This document shows positions 25,139 to 33,633 of a stretch of DNA of 64,000 nucleotides, one piece after another (positions within the stretch are counted from its first letter, which is position 1; each line of letters opens with the position of its first letter). A program made the translations under genes and the position numbers. Location: the NCBI GenBank assembly GCA_000193795.2, contig AEPI01000028.1, forward strand, positions 35,109 through 99,108, read 5' to 3'. This DNA comes from Neisseria lactamica NS19 (GTDB lineage: Bacteria; Pseudomonadota; Gammaproteobacteria; Burkholderiales; Neisseriaceae). The notes under the pieces were generated by a model, which was not told where the DNA came from, did no database searches, and saw nothing but the letters and a program-made list of their open reading frames with translations.

Positions 25139-26986
25139 ATGTACCCACCCTCTCTGAAGCATTCCCTGCCGCTGCTGGCAGCCTTGGTGCTTGCCGCGTG
25201 TTCTTCGACACACGCGCCCGGCGGCAAGACCCCGGCAGACAATATAGAAACTGCCGGTCTTTCGGCAAGCGTTCCCACCCGCCCTGCCGAACCCGAAGGA
25301 AAAACGCTGGCAGATTACGGCGGCTACCCGTCCGCACTGGATGCAGTGAAACAGAAAAACGATGCGGCAGTCGCCGCCTATTTGGAAAACGCCGGCGACA
25401 GCGCGATGGCGGAAAATGTCCGCAACGAGTGGCTGAAGTCTTTGGGCGCACGCAAACAGTGGACGCTGTTTGCACAGGAATATGCCAAACTCAAACCTGA
25501 AGGGCGCGCCCAAGAAGTCGTGTGTTATGCCGACTTGAAACACAGCGACTATACGCGTGCCGCCGAACTGGTTAAAAATACGGGCAAACTGCCTTCGGGC
25601 TGCACCAAACTGTTGGAACAGGCAGCCGCATCCGGCTTGTTGGACGGCAACAATGCCTGGAGGCGCGTGCGCGGACTGCTGGCCGGCCGCCAAACGACGG
25701 ACGCGCGCAACCTTGCAGCCGCATTGGGCAGCCCGTTTGACGGCGGCACACAAGGTTCGCGCGAATACGCCCTGTTGAACGTCATCGGCAAAGAAGCGCG
25801 CAAATCGCCGAATGCCGCCGCCCTGCTGTCCGAAATGGAAAGCGGTTTAAGCCTCGAACAACGCAGTTTCGCGTGGGGCGTATTGGGGCATTATCAGTCG
25901 CAAAGCCTCAATGTGCCTGCCGCCTTGGACTATTACGGCAAAGTTTCCGACCGCCGCCAACTGACCGACGACCAAATCGAGTGGTACGCCCGCGCCGCCT
26001 TGCGCGCCCAACGTTGGGACGAGCTGGCCTCCGTTATCTCGCATATGCCCGAAAAACTGCAAAAAAGCCCGACCTGGCTCTACTGGCTGGCACGCAGCCG
26101 CGCCGCAACGGGCAACACGCAAGAGGCGGAAAAACTTTACAAACAGGCGGCAGCGACGGGCAGGAATTTTTATGCGGTGCTGGCAGGGGAAGAGTTGGGG
26201 CGCAAAATCGATACGCGCAACAATGTGCCTGATGCCGGCAAAAACAGCGTCCTCCGTATGGCGGAAGACGGCGCAGTCAAACGCGCGCTGGTGCTATTCC
26301 AAAACAGCCGAACCGCCGGCGATGCGAAAATGCGCCGTCAGGCTCAGGCGGAATGGCGTTTTGCCACACGCGGCTTCGACGAAGACAAGCTGCTGACCGC
26401 CGCGCAAACCGCGTTCGACCACGGTTTTTACGATATGGCGGTCAACAGCGCGGAACGCACCGACCGCAAACTCAACTACACCTTGCGCTATATTTCGCCG
26501 TTTAAAGACACGGTAATCCGCCACGCGCAAAATGCCGATGTCGATCCGGCTTGGGTTTACGGGCTGATTCGTCAGGAAAGCCGTTTCGTTATGGGCGCGC
26601 AATCCGGCGTAGGCGCGCAGGGGCTGATGCAGGTCATGCCTGCCACCGCGCGCGAAATCGCCGGCAAAATCGGTATGGATACCGCACAACTTTACACCGC
26701 CGACGGCAATATCCGTATGGGGACGTGGTATATGGCGGACACCAAACGCCGCCTGCAAAACAACGAAGTCCTCGCCACCGCAGGCTATAACGCTGGTCCC
26801 GGCAGGGCGCGCCGATGGCAGGCGGACACGCCCCTCGAAGGCGCGGTATATGCCGAAACCATCCCGTTTTCCGAAACGCGAGACTATGTCAAAAAAGTGA
26901 TGACCAATGCCGCCTACTACGCCGCCCTCTTCGGCGCGCCGCACATCCCGCTCAAACAGCGTATGGGCACCGTTCCTGCACGCTGA
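25139..26986 (+). CDS. ltgA: Soluble-type lytic murein transglycosylase LtgA
   Basis: 615-residue outer-membrane lipoprotein of the Slt70 family that cleaves peptidoglycan to 1,6-anhydro-muropeptides, the fragments released by pathogenic Neisseria. Lipobox LAAC gives a mature Cys at residue 21. A long alpha-helical doughnut of repeats (about residues 50-440) precedes the SLT catalytic domain with the catalytic glutamate E480 in LIRQESRF, SGVGAQGLMQVMP and the AGYNAGPGRARRW block. Full family length. Monocistronic, ending in a paired-uptake terminator. Confidence 0.96.
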   Translation: MYPPSLKHSLPLLAALVLAACSSTHAPGGKTPADNIETAGLSASVPTRPAEPEGKTLADYGGYPSALDAVKQKNDAAVAAYLENAGDSAMAENVRNEWLKSLGARKQWTLFAQEYAKLKPEGRAQEVVCYADLKHSDYTRAAELVKNTGKLPSGCTKLLEQAAASGLLDGNNAWRRVRGLLAGRQTTDARNLAAALGSPFDGGTQGSREYALLNVIGKEARKSPNAAALLSEMESGLSLEQRSFAWGVLGHYQSQSLNVPAALDYYGKVSDRRQLTDDQIEWYARAALRAQRWDELASVISHMPEKLQKSPTWLYWLARSRAATGNTQEAEKLYKQAAATGRNFYAVLAGEELGRKIDTRNNVPDAGKNSVLRMAEDGAVKRALVLFQNSRTAGDAKMRRQAQAEWRFATRGFDEDKLLTAAQTAFDHGFYDMAVNSAERTDRKLNYTLRYISPFKDTVIRHAQNADVDPAWVYGLIRQESRFVMGAQSGVGAQGLMQVMPATAREIAGKIGMDTAQLYTADGNIRMGTWYMADTKRRLQNNEVLATAGYNAGPGRARRWQADTPLEGAVYAETIPFSETRDYVKKVMTNAAYYAALFGAPHIPLKQRMGTVPAR

Positions 26987-26993
26987 CGTACCG

Positions 26994-27034
26994 ATGCCGT
27001 CTGAAACCCGCCCGGTCTTTCAGACGGCATTTTT
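26994..27034 (+). terminator. Paired uptake-sequence terminator after ltgA
   Basis: ATGCCGTCTGAAA / TTTCAGACGGCAT around an 11-base loop with a following T run, 8 bases after the stop. Confidence 0.88.
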
Positions 27035-27274
27035 ATCCCGAACGGCATTGACGGCGAACCATAAATATAAGACAATCCGAAAATTGTTTTTCCTGCTTTT
27101 TCAAGCAGCTTGACACGGCACAAGCCGACCCGTTAGGAGGTGATGTTTCCGTCACGGCGCGTATCCCGCCGCCGCAAGGCACAGCGATACGGTAAACCTT
27201 CAACACCGTCTGCCCTACCCTTTCCACCGATATGATGGGCAGATGCAACAACCGAATTTATTAAAGGAAATAAA

Positions 27275-27487
27275 ATGCCTGCAATCCGCGTAAAAGAGAA
27301 TGAACCATTTGAAGTCGCTATGCGCCGTTTCAAACGCGCCGTAGAAAAAACCGGCCTGCTGACCGAGCTGCGCGCCCGCGAAGCCTACGAAAAACCGACT
27401 ACCGAACGCAAACGCAAAAAAGCGGCAGCCGTAAAACGCCTGCAAAAACGCCTGCGCAGCCAACAACTGCCGCCCAAAATGTACTAA
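27275..27487 (+). CDS. rpsU: 30S ribosomal protein S21
   Basis: 70-residue basic protein of the small subunit near the mRNA exit platform. MPAIRVKENEPFEVAMRRFKRAVEK is the family N-terminus, followed by a Lys/Arg-rich helix. A purine-rich ribosome site (AAAGGAAA) is 7 bases before the ATG. It precedes yqeY, a frequent neighbour. Confidence 0.97.
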   Translation: MPAIRVKENEPFEVAMRRFKRAVEKTGLLTELRAREAYEKPTTERKRKKAAAVKRLQKRLRSQQLPPKMY

Positions 27488-27618
27488 ACGTTCAAGTACA
27501 GATTACAGGTCAGCCCTGTGATATGAGGACACACCGCAAGACCTGCTCTGCGGTGTGTTTTGCTTTTCAGACGGCATCGAAACCCGCCGTTTCCATCCGA
27601 CATCCCAGCGAGGACATT

Positions 27619-28065
27619 ATGAGCCTGAAAATCCGCCTTACCGAAGACATGAAAACCGCGATGCGCGCCAAAGACCAAGTTTCCCTCGGCACCATCCGCC
27701 TTATCAACGCCGCCGTCAAACAGTTTGAAGTGGACGAACGCACCGAAGCCGACGATGCCAAAATCACCGCCATCCTGACCAAAATGGTCAAACAGCGCAA
27801 AGACAGCGCGAAAATCTATACTGACGCGGGGCGGCAGGACTTGGCAGACAAAGAAAACGCCGAAATCGAGGTACTGCACCGCTACCTTCCCCAAATGCTT
27901 TCCGCCGGCGAAATCCGTACCGAGGTCGAAGCCGCCGTTGCCGAAACCGGCGCGGCAGGTATGGCGGATATGGGCAAAGTGATGGGCGTATTGAAAACCC
28001 GACTTGCCGGTAAAGCCGATATGGGCGAAGTCAACAAAATCCTGAAAGCCGTGCTGACCGCCTGA
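27619..28065 (+). CDS. yqeY: GatB/YqeY domain protein
   Basis: 148-residue protein of the YqeY family, related to the tRNA-binding tail of GatB. The start ATG 27619 (MSLKIRLTEDMKTAMRAKD) follows a GAGGAC ribosome site; the longer frame upstream has no family resemblance. RLINAAVKQFEVDER, QRKDSAKIY and the C-terminal MGKVMGVLKTRLAGKADMG blocks are typical. It probably acts on a tRNA-like substrate, but the exact role is unknown. Same strand as rpsU, 130 bases on. Confidence 0.92.
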   Translation: MSLKIRLTEDMKTAMRAKDQVSLGTIRLINAAVKQFEVDERTEADDAKITAILTKMVKQRKDSAKIYTDAGRQDLADKENAEIEVLHRYLPQMLSAGEIRTEVEAAVAETGAAGMADMGKVMGVLKTRLAGKADMGEVNKILKAVLTA

Positions 28066-28082
28066 TTGCCCGAATATCGGAC

Positions 28083-28126
28083 AAAATGCCGTCTGAAGCC
28101 CGTATCGCAGGTTCAGACGGCATTTT
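28083..28126 (+). terminator. Paired uptake-sequence terminator after yqeY
   Basis: AAAATGCCGTCTGAA / TTCAGACGGCATTTT, 17 bases beyond the yqeY stop. Between it and about 28300 no gene is seen. Confidence 0.85.
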
Positions 28127-28300
28127 CAATATCCCAATATCGAATTGACAGGACAACACGGTTTCAATACGCCGAGACGGGTTTTGCCGATAAACGGATT
28201 CCGTTTATGCCCCATCGGATAAAGCTTTGCTTTTTACTTATTTTCAGGCAGCCTTAAAACCACTTACACTTACCTTTTTTGTTTTACCACCTCTAAACTA

Positions 28301-28918
28301 TGCCCACCATCTCAACCCTACACATCCTCTCACCCAAGCTCTATCCCATTACCCAAAACCAATTCAGAAAAACTGAATCAAGATATTTATCGAGAGGTTC
28401 AAAAAATGGGTAACGGCTGATCGGTTGATACCAGTAATCACAGTCATGGGGGAATTACAGCAAGCGTTTCCTTAAAAGATTGGGTAAACAATCAAAAACA
28501 AAATGGCATTGCCCCAATCAGAAAAGCACGTTTCTATGGTACAGCCACAAATGTGCAGAATGATTACGCCGATGTATTACAGAAAAACGGCTATACCTAT
28601 ACGGGTGTAGACGGTAAAACTTATAACAGCGGAGCCTATTCGATTGTGCATGACAAGGATTTTGTGGGGAACAAATGGATACCTTTCTTGCTAGGAACCA
28701 ATGACACCACACAAGGTGCATGTAAGGGATTGTGCTATTCGCATAGCAGTTATTTTGCGGAAGTTCCTGAAAAAGGTACAAAAGAATGGGATAATTATGT
28801 TGAAAAATGGGATACACCAAAAGAAGGGGCAGATGGTAAATATATCAATCATGCAGTTCCAAAATTAGTCAATCCCAATAATCCGAATGGAGAAAAATAT
28901 GAAACAAATCCTTTTTAA
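28301..28918 (+). pseudogene. Broken toxin-like protein fragment, AT-rich
   Basis: A coding-like frame (frame of 28553) runs from about 28301 through KLNQDIYREVQKMGNG, hits an in-frame TGA at 28418, and continues SVDTSNHSHGGITASVSLKDW to the stop at 28916-28918. A proline/serine-rich N-terminal stretch looks like a linker, and no start codon or ribosome site is convincing, so this is the remnant of a larger protein. The C-terminal part has a CKGLCYSHSSYF segment and ends NPNNPNGEKYETNPF. I do not recognise the family. The following gene overlaps its end and encodes a lipoprotein-like product, an arrangement typical of a secreted toxin tail with an immunity protein; that is inference. Confidence 0.55.
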
Positions 28919-29229
28919 ATATTTTATGCTAAGTTACTTGTGTTTTTGTATTAAGCAGTTGTGGTTATTTATTATCATTTGGGCAGTTAATGTTTGATGG
29001 CAGTTGTGCAGACTGGAATTGTTCAAAACATAACCCACGTTGGACACAAGCAGTTCATACTTGTTATGACTTAAACTTTGAAATTGCCAAGCAAAAATTG
29101 GGTTACGAAAATTTAGAAGAAGTACAGGACAGCGAAATTGGACGAAATATTTATGGTCAATGCACTAGAAATGCTGGTAAATATGACATTCGCAAAGATA
29201 AGCAGTATGGTCATTTGTTTGTGCAATAA
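28899..29229 (+). pseudogene. Small lipoprotein (immunity-like), frameshifted in signal peptide
   Basis: ATG 28899 follows AGAAAAAT and starts MKQILFKYFMLSYLCF; after the T5 run at 28943-28947 the sense frame shifts by one. Removing a single T restores the signal peptide ending LSSCGYLLS, a clear lipobox, and then 79 further residues with FDGSCADWNCSKHNPRWTQAV and several cysteines, ending at 29229. Its ATG overlaps the 3' end of the upstream toxin-like fragment by 20 bases. A lipoprotein of about 105 residues overlapping a toxin-like frame suggests an immunity protein. Family not recognised; base composition is AT-rich compared with all neighbours, a sign of transfer. Confidence 0.6.
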
Positions 29230-29312
29230 CCAGCGTAACCTGTGCAATTAACGAGAATTGTTAAATGGTAGGGTGGGTGCTTATTGCTCCCCACACACAA
29301 TTCAGTATCGTA

Positions 29313-29347
29313 ATGCCGTCTGAAACACGATTCCGTTCAGACGGCAT
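29313..29347 (-). terminator. Paired uptake-sequence terminator of sspAB
   Basis: ATGCCGTCTGAA / TTCAGACGGCAT flanking the end of sspB on the minus strand. Confidence 0.75.
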
Positions 29348-29351
29348 AGAT

Positions 29352-29756
29352 TTATTTGACCAATTTCAAGCCTTTTTTGGCAGGTTGGGGCGCGGTTTCG
29401 GCAAAGGTGTTTTCAGACGGCGTGTCGGGGCTGTACTCCTCCAATTCAAACCCCATACCTTCTCCAGTCTCCCGTGCAAAAAGGCTGAGGACGTGTCCGA
29501 CAGGTATCCATATGTCGTGTGCCTTTCCGCCGAAACGGGCGGAAAAGCTGACCCAATCGTTGTCGATTTGAAGGTTTTGGGTGGCGGTTGCGCCGATGTT
29601 GAGCATGATTTCATTGTCGCGGACATACTGCATGGGAACGCGCGTATGCTCGTTTACCCAGACAAGGATGTGAGGGGTAAAGGCGTTGTCGCTGCACCAT
29701 TCGCAAAGTGCGCGGAGGATATAGGGTTTGGTGGAAGTAGTCATAATGCTCCCCAT
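29352..29756 (-). CDS. sspB: ClpXP protease specificity factor SspB
   Basis: 134-residue adaptor that delivers ssrA-tagged proteins to ClpXP. The dimeric substrate-binding domain begins STKPYILRALCEWCSDN and has the conserved HILVWVNEHTRVP, DNEIMLNIGATAT and ISFSARFGG-like blocks. The C-terminal tail ends KGLKLVK, the peptide that docks on the ClpX zinc domain (LRVVK in E. coli). It follows sspA with a gap of about 56 bases. Confidence 0.95.
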   Translation of the reverse strand: MGSIMTTSTKPYILRALCEWCSDNAFTPHILVWVNEHTRVPMQYVRDNEIMLNIGATATQNLQIDNDWVSFSARFGGKAHDIWIPVGHVLSLFARETGEGMGFELEEYSPDTPSENTFAETAPQPAKKGLKLVK

Positions 29757-29812
29757 AATGTGCCTGAATATAGAAATGCCTGAAACCGTCAGGTTTTACA
29801 GGCATTCCAAGC

Positions 29813-30418
29813 TTATTTGCGCATCGCCTTTTCCGCAGGTGTCAGCGCGTCGATAAAGGCTTCGCGTTGGAAGATGCGCTCGGCGTATTTGAGCAGCGGC
29901 GCGGCACTTTTGCCCAATTTGACGTCGTAATGGCCGAGCCGCCACAACAGCGGTGCGAGGGCGACATCAATCATAGAAAAATCGTCGCCGAGAATGTATT
30001 TGCTTTTGCTGAACGAAGGGGCGAGCATCGTCAGACCGTTGCCGACGGCTTCGCGCGCTTTTGCCTGCTCTTTGTTGGTGGCGGCGGGGTTTTCCAACAC
30101 TTGGACGTGGTTGAACAATTCTTTCTCCATACGGTACAGCACCAGCCGCCCCCGGCCGCGCATAACGGGATCGCCGGGCATAAGCTGCGGATGGGGGAAG
30201 CGTTCGTCAATGTATTCGTTGATGATATTGGACTCGTGCAGCACCAAATCGCGCTCGACCAGCACGGGAACTTGGTTGTACGGGTTCATGACGGCGAGGT
30301 CTTCGGGCTTGTTGTAAATATCGACGTCTTTGATTTCAAAATCCATACCTTTTTCGTACAAAACGAAGCGGCAGCGGTGGCTGAAGGGGCAGGTAATGCC
30401 GGAATAGAGGGTCATCAT
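29813..30418 (-). CDS. sspA: Stringent starvation protein A
   Basis: 201-residue glutathione-S-transferase-fold protein that binds RNA polymerase and adjusts transcription under starvation. N-terminal thioredoxin-like domain (MMTLYSGITCPFSHRCRFVLYEKG) and the C-terminal helical domain with ERDLVLHESNIINEYIDERFPHP and the DDFSMIDVALAPLLWRL block are typical. The two genes sspA-sspB form a conserved operon in proteobacteria. Confidence 0.95.
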   Translation of the reverse strand: MMTLYSGITCPFSHRCRFVLYEKGMDFEIKDVDIYNKPEDLAVMNPYNQVPVLVERDLVLHESNIINEYIDERFPHPQLMPGDPVMRGRGRLVLYRMEKELFNHVQVLENPAATNKEQAKAREAVGNGLTMLAPSFSKSKYILGDDFSMIDVALAPLLWRLGHYDVKLGKSAAPLLKYAERIFQREAFIDALTPAEKAMRK

Positions 30419-30519
30419 AATAATTGTCGCTCCTGTGTGATGCCTGCAAAACGGCTGATTTATAAAGGTTTAATCGCGCAATTATACGCGATTTCCGGCA
30501 CTTAATCCAGAAATTCGGC

Positions 30520-32196
30520 TCAATCTGTTGTTTTCAATGTATTTTCCCCGGTTTTCCGTATCAGTGCGAACTTACTGTCTTTGTTGCGCGGGCGCGCACC
30601 CTGCCAAACCGTCTGCCAGCCTTGCGGCGCATCCGCGTTTTGGGGCAGGCGGACGATGCGGTAGCGGCATTGTACATCGCCGACGCGGTGCGGCAGTGTG
30701 CCGTACTGCGTCCAAACAATCCGCGTGTGCAGGTCGCCGCCGTCTATGCCGATACACTCGATGCCGTCTGAAAGCTCCTGTTTCAATTCCGGGGAAAGCG
30801 ATGCCTCCATACTCCGGACAACCGGCGCGTGGCTTTTCGCCGCGTCCAGCCACGGCAGAAACAGCGTCATCAGCAAAGCCCAGGTCAGGGTTACGCCCGC
30901 CGCCCAGTTGGTAACCGCCTGCCTGCCGCGTATGTTTTTCCGGGTAATCGCCCACAGCCACAAGGGGGTAAACAGTACGGCAACTGCCATCGGAATGGGA
31001 TCGATGTCGGGAACGTAATACGGGCTGAAATAGGCGGCGCGTTCGGCAAGTTTGGCGGGGATGCCGTAATTCATCGCAAAGAAACCCGTCCACAGAAACA
31101 CGGCAAACAGTCCGAACGCCATAATGCCGAACCAGTTGACAAACGCCGCCGCGCCGCGCCTCAGGCTGTCCGGTTGCGCCGCGCCGAACAGAGCGAGCGG
31201 CGGCAGCAGCCAGACGAGGTTGTCCTGAAAACGCTGCGGATTGAAGGCGAGCAGCACCAAAACGGCAAGCATCCACGCAACGCCCAAAATCCCCCAATCG
31301 GTCGAAAACAGGCGCGTGCGGCAAACCGTCCAAACCGCCAGCGGCAGCGCAGGCAATGCAAACCAAAGCAGGTTTTTCAGATAGTAAAACAAACTAAATG
31401 CCGTCTGAACGTGCCGCACGCCGCCGAACGTACCGAAAACGTGATAGTCGAGCCATTGCGCGAACAGTGCCGGCTGCGTTTTTGCCAACAGCAGGGGATA
31501 GACAGTCAGCAGCGGCAGGGCAAAGGCAAGCGAGGCGACTGCCGTCAACATCAAACGCCTGCTTTGCCACGGACGGAAAAACATCAGCACGGGCAGGGGC
31601 AGCATCAGGGCAAATGCCGCCGGATAAGCTGCCGCCAGCGACATCAGCGTCCAACCCGTACCGAGCAGGAAAGAGGCGGCAATCACGCGCCGGCGTGCCA
31701 GCGAGTAGCCGTGCAGCACCAGCCCTGCGGCGGCAAAGGCGGCGGCGGCGGGATTGAGGAAATGGGCAACCGGAATCAGCCCGATACAGCCGATAAGGAT
31801 TAAAACAACGCTGCGCCCGTGGTGTCTGCCCAAAAAGTTGAAACCGGCAAAGCCGCAGGAAGTCAGCCCGACAACGGCGAAAAACACGCCGGCAAAGCGT
31901 GCGGCATCATACGGGTCGGCAGCCCACGGCGACAGCAAATGTTTGAACGCGGCGGCAACCCAAAGATACACGGGCGGTATGCCGAAATCGGCATGCCCGA
32001 ACAAATGGGCGACCAAGGGCGTAGGGCTGCCGGACAGCGTTTCGACGGCGGTATAGACGACAGGTTCGTCAGGATTCCACAAATCGTGAGAAAACACGCC
32101 GGGCCAAAGCCAGGCAAACGCCATCAACAGCAGCAGCCACGGTTTTTCATATGTTTTGGCGGGAGGGCGGGCATCGGGCGGGGTATAGGTCAGCAT
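30520..32196 (-). CDS. GT39-type membrane glycosyltransferase (ArnT/PMT superfamily)
   Basis: 558-residue polytopic membrane protein starting MLTYTPPDARPP at 32196; the longer open frame upstream contains an uptake sequence and no hydrophobic signal, so it was trimmed. About ten or more hydrophobic segments follow. The first periplasmic loop carries HDLWNPDEPVVYTAVE, with the acidic pair (DE) that GT39/GT83 enzymes use with polyprenyl-phosphate-sugar donors, and GHADFGIPPVYLW. A soluble C-terminal part (residues about 455-558) faces the periplasm. It probably moves a lipid-linked sugar or aminosugar to an envelope acceptor; substrate unknown. Confidence 0.75.
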   Translation of the reverse strand: MLTYTPPDARPPAKTYEKPWLLLLMAFAWLWPGVFSHDLWNPDEPVVYTAVETLSGSPTPLVAHLFGHADFGIPPVYLWVAAAFKHLLSPWAADPYDAARFAGVFFAVVGLTSCGFAGFNFLGRHHGRSVVLILIGCIGLIPVAHFLNPAAAAFAAAGLVLHGYSLARRRVIAASFLLGTGWTLMSLAAAYPAAFALMLPLPVLMFFRPWQSRRLMLTAVASLAFALPLLTVYPLLLAKTQPALFAQWLDYHVFGTFGGVRHVQTAFSLFYYLKNLLWFALPALPLAVWTVCRTRLFSTDWGILGVAWMLAVLVLLAFNPQRFQDNLVWLLPPLALFGAAQPDSLRRGAAAFVNWFGIMAFGLFAVFLWTGFFAMNYGIPAKLAERAAYFSPYYVPDIDPIPMAVAVLFTPLWLWAITRKNIRGRQAVTNWAAGVTLTWALLMTLFLPWLDAAKSHAPVVRSMEASLSPELKQELSDGIECIGIDGGDLHTRIVWTQYGTLPHRVGDVQCRYRIVRLPQNADAPQGWQTVWQGARPRNKDSKFALIRKTGENTLKTTD

Positions 32197-32300
32197 AAAC
32201 GGGCAAAAAAACAAACGGACTGCCAAGTGTAGCAAATATTCGGGAAAAGGTCGTGCAGAGACTGCTTCAGACGGCATCAGACACAAAAAAGACCGGCAAC

Positions 32301-32326
32301 AAAAAAGACTGCACGGGGCAGTCTTT
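32301..32326 (-). terminator. Rho-independent terminator of cadD
   Basis: AAAGACTGC pairs with GCAGTCTTT around a 5-base loop, with T run on the minus strand, 17 bases after the cadD stop. Confidence 0.85.
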
Positions 32327-32342
32327 GCAGATACTATCTTTT

Positions 32343-32972
32343 TCATAATATTTTTTCCCGGCCCAACACAGTCCATAGCATATCAAAACTGTTGTTTCCA
32401 ATCAGGATATATATCCCCAATCCTAAATAAACAACGGCAACAAACCATCTGCTATATTTTTCCAAAGTTTCTCCGACAGAAGGGACTTGTGCTAATTTTT
32501 GGGCAGAAAAAACCAAGAGATAAATCATAACTAGAAAGGTAAGTAAAGCCACTATCAAATTCGCTGAATTTAAGGTAGTAAAATATGGGACAAAGACACC
32601 AATATTGTCAGCGCCACAACTTGCAAAAGTAATCATAGCGACTAGAAAAATCAGGTTTTTATTATCTTTGCGCAAACCCTCTTTGGCAATAGCCTCTCCA
32701 TCAGAATCTCCTAAAAGCAAAACTTTGAGGCCTAGGAAAATCGGAATCAAGCCGAGCAAACCTAAAATCTCTTTACTAGGAATATAATCTAAGACAAATG
32801 CAAAAAGCAAACTTAGCAATATCAGGCTAACAGAGCCTAGAAATTGGCCTAAATAGATGTTAATGATGTCTTTTCTGCTTTTTCTTTTGGCAAAAAATAA
32901 CATTAGGATAATAAGTAAGTCTACGGCTGTCCCAAAATACAGGATTATTGAAGTAACGACATTTTGAATCAT
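32343..32972 (-). CDS. cadD: Cadmium resistance transporter CadD
   Basis: Integral membrane protein of about 209 residues starting MIQNVVTSIILYFGT at 32972 (an in-frame ATG at 32984 would add four). It has the LysE/CadD-superfamily layout of five to six hydrophobic helices, with IFLGLKVLLLGDSDGE and FASCGADNIGVFVPYF, the conserved Cys/Asp-containing segment, and closely resembles CadD of Gram-positive bacteria. CadD proteins confer cadmium resistance by efflux or sequestration. Base composition is far more AT-rich than its surroundings and it carries no uptake sequence, pointing to horizontal transfer. A CadC-type palindrome covers its promoter, but no cadC gene is adjacent. Confidence 0.88.
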   Translation of the reverse strand: MIQNVVTSIILYFGTAVDLLIILMLFFAKRKSRKDIINIYLGQFLGSVSLILLSLLFAFVLDYIPSKEILGLLGLIPIFLGLKVLLLGDSDGEAIAKEGLRKDNKNLIFLVAMITFASCGADNIGVFVPYFTTLNSANLIVALLTFLVMIYLLVFSAQKLAQVPSVGETLEKYSRWFVAVVYLGLGIYILIGNNSFDMLWTVLGREKIL

Positions 32973-32981
32973 AAAACATCT

Positions 32982-33003
32982 CATTCAAATATATTTTTGA
33001 ATG
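32982..33003 (-). promoter_or_regulatory. CadC/ArsR-type operator upstream of cadD
   Basis: Perfect inverted repeat CATTCAAA-TATATT-TTTGAATG, 9 bases before the cadD start. The arms match the TTCAAA/TTTGAA pattern of SmtB/ArsR-family cad operators of Gram-positives. A second, overlapping palindrome TTTGAAT-GT-ATTCAAA covers 32996-33011. Confidence 0.7.
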
Positions 33004-33050
33004 TATTCAAACATTAAACCTTGTAGATGTCAACTTCAACCCCGTCAAAA

Positions 33051-33205
33051 TATAGTGGATTAACAAAAACCAGTACGGCGTTGCCTCGCCTTAGCTCAAA
33101 GAGAACGATTCTCTAAGGTGCTGAAGCACCAAGTGAATCGGTTCCGTACTATCTGTACTGTCTGCGGCTTCGTCGCCTTGTCCTGATTTTTGTTAATCCA
33201 CTATA
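33051..33205. repeat. Correia element (long form) next to cadD
   Basis: 155-bp long-form element with TATAGTGGATTAAC / GTTAATCCACTATA termini and the internal block TTAGCTCAAAGAGAACGATT...GGTGCTGAAGCACC that marks the full-length form with the IHF-binding region. Confidence 0.95.
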
Positions 33206-33236
33206 TAGATAAGAAGTCAGTGTGCCAAATATTAAA

Positions 33237-33267
33237 AAGCCCTGCCATCGAAATGATGGCAGGGCTT
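33237..33267 (-). terminator. Rho-independent terminator of rpmE
   Basis: 13-bp perfect stem (AAGCCCTGCCATC / GATGGCAGGGCTT) with a T run on the minus strand, about 20 bases after the rpmE stop. Confidence 0.92.
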
Positions 33268-33286
33268 AATTCTTGCAAAGCGGCAA

Positions 33287-33502
33287 TCAGCGTTTGAACA
33301 GGTTGCCGAATTTGTTGTTGAATTTGTCCACGCGGCCGGTGGTATCGACGATTTTTTGGGTGCCGGTATAGAACGGGTGGCACAGGGAGCAAACCTCGAT
33401 GTTGAAGTTTTCTTTTTCCATTGCGGATTTGGTTACGAATTTGTTGCCGCAGGAGCAGGTAACGTTGACTTCGTGGTAGTTCGGGTGAATACCTTGTTTC
33501 AT
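33287..33502 (-). CDS. rpmE: 50S ribosomal protein L31 (zinc-binding form)
   Basis: 71-residue ribosomal protein from ATG 33502 (MKQGIHPNYHEVNVTCSCGNKF), preceded by GGAAATC. The CxC (CSCG) and CxxC (CSLC) cysteines of the zinc-binding C+ form are intact, and the C-terminal VDKFNNKFG is typical. In zinc shortage such L31 proteins are often exchanged for a C- paralogue, not seen in this window. Confidence 0.96.
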   Translation of the reverse strand: MKQGIHPNYHEVNVTCSCGNKFVTKSAMEKENFNIEVCSLCHPFYTGTQKIVDTTGRVDKFNNKFGNLFKR

Positions 33503-33633
33503 TTGATTTCCTTTCAAAAAAGCGGGCATAGGGAATGTACCTATGCTTCAGACAAGCTTGGCATTCTCGCTATTTTCTGCTGTTTCGTCAAGAGGATATT
33601 CGATAAAATGTAAAAAGTTCTTTTGAGGGAGGT

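Noticed and set aside
27033..27274. Small gene between ltgA and rpsU
   Set aside because: Frames are short and start inside uptake repeats; no signal beyond the rpsU leader.
33201..33286. Coding region between Correia element and rpmE
   Set aside because: Only the rpmE terminator hairpin is present.
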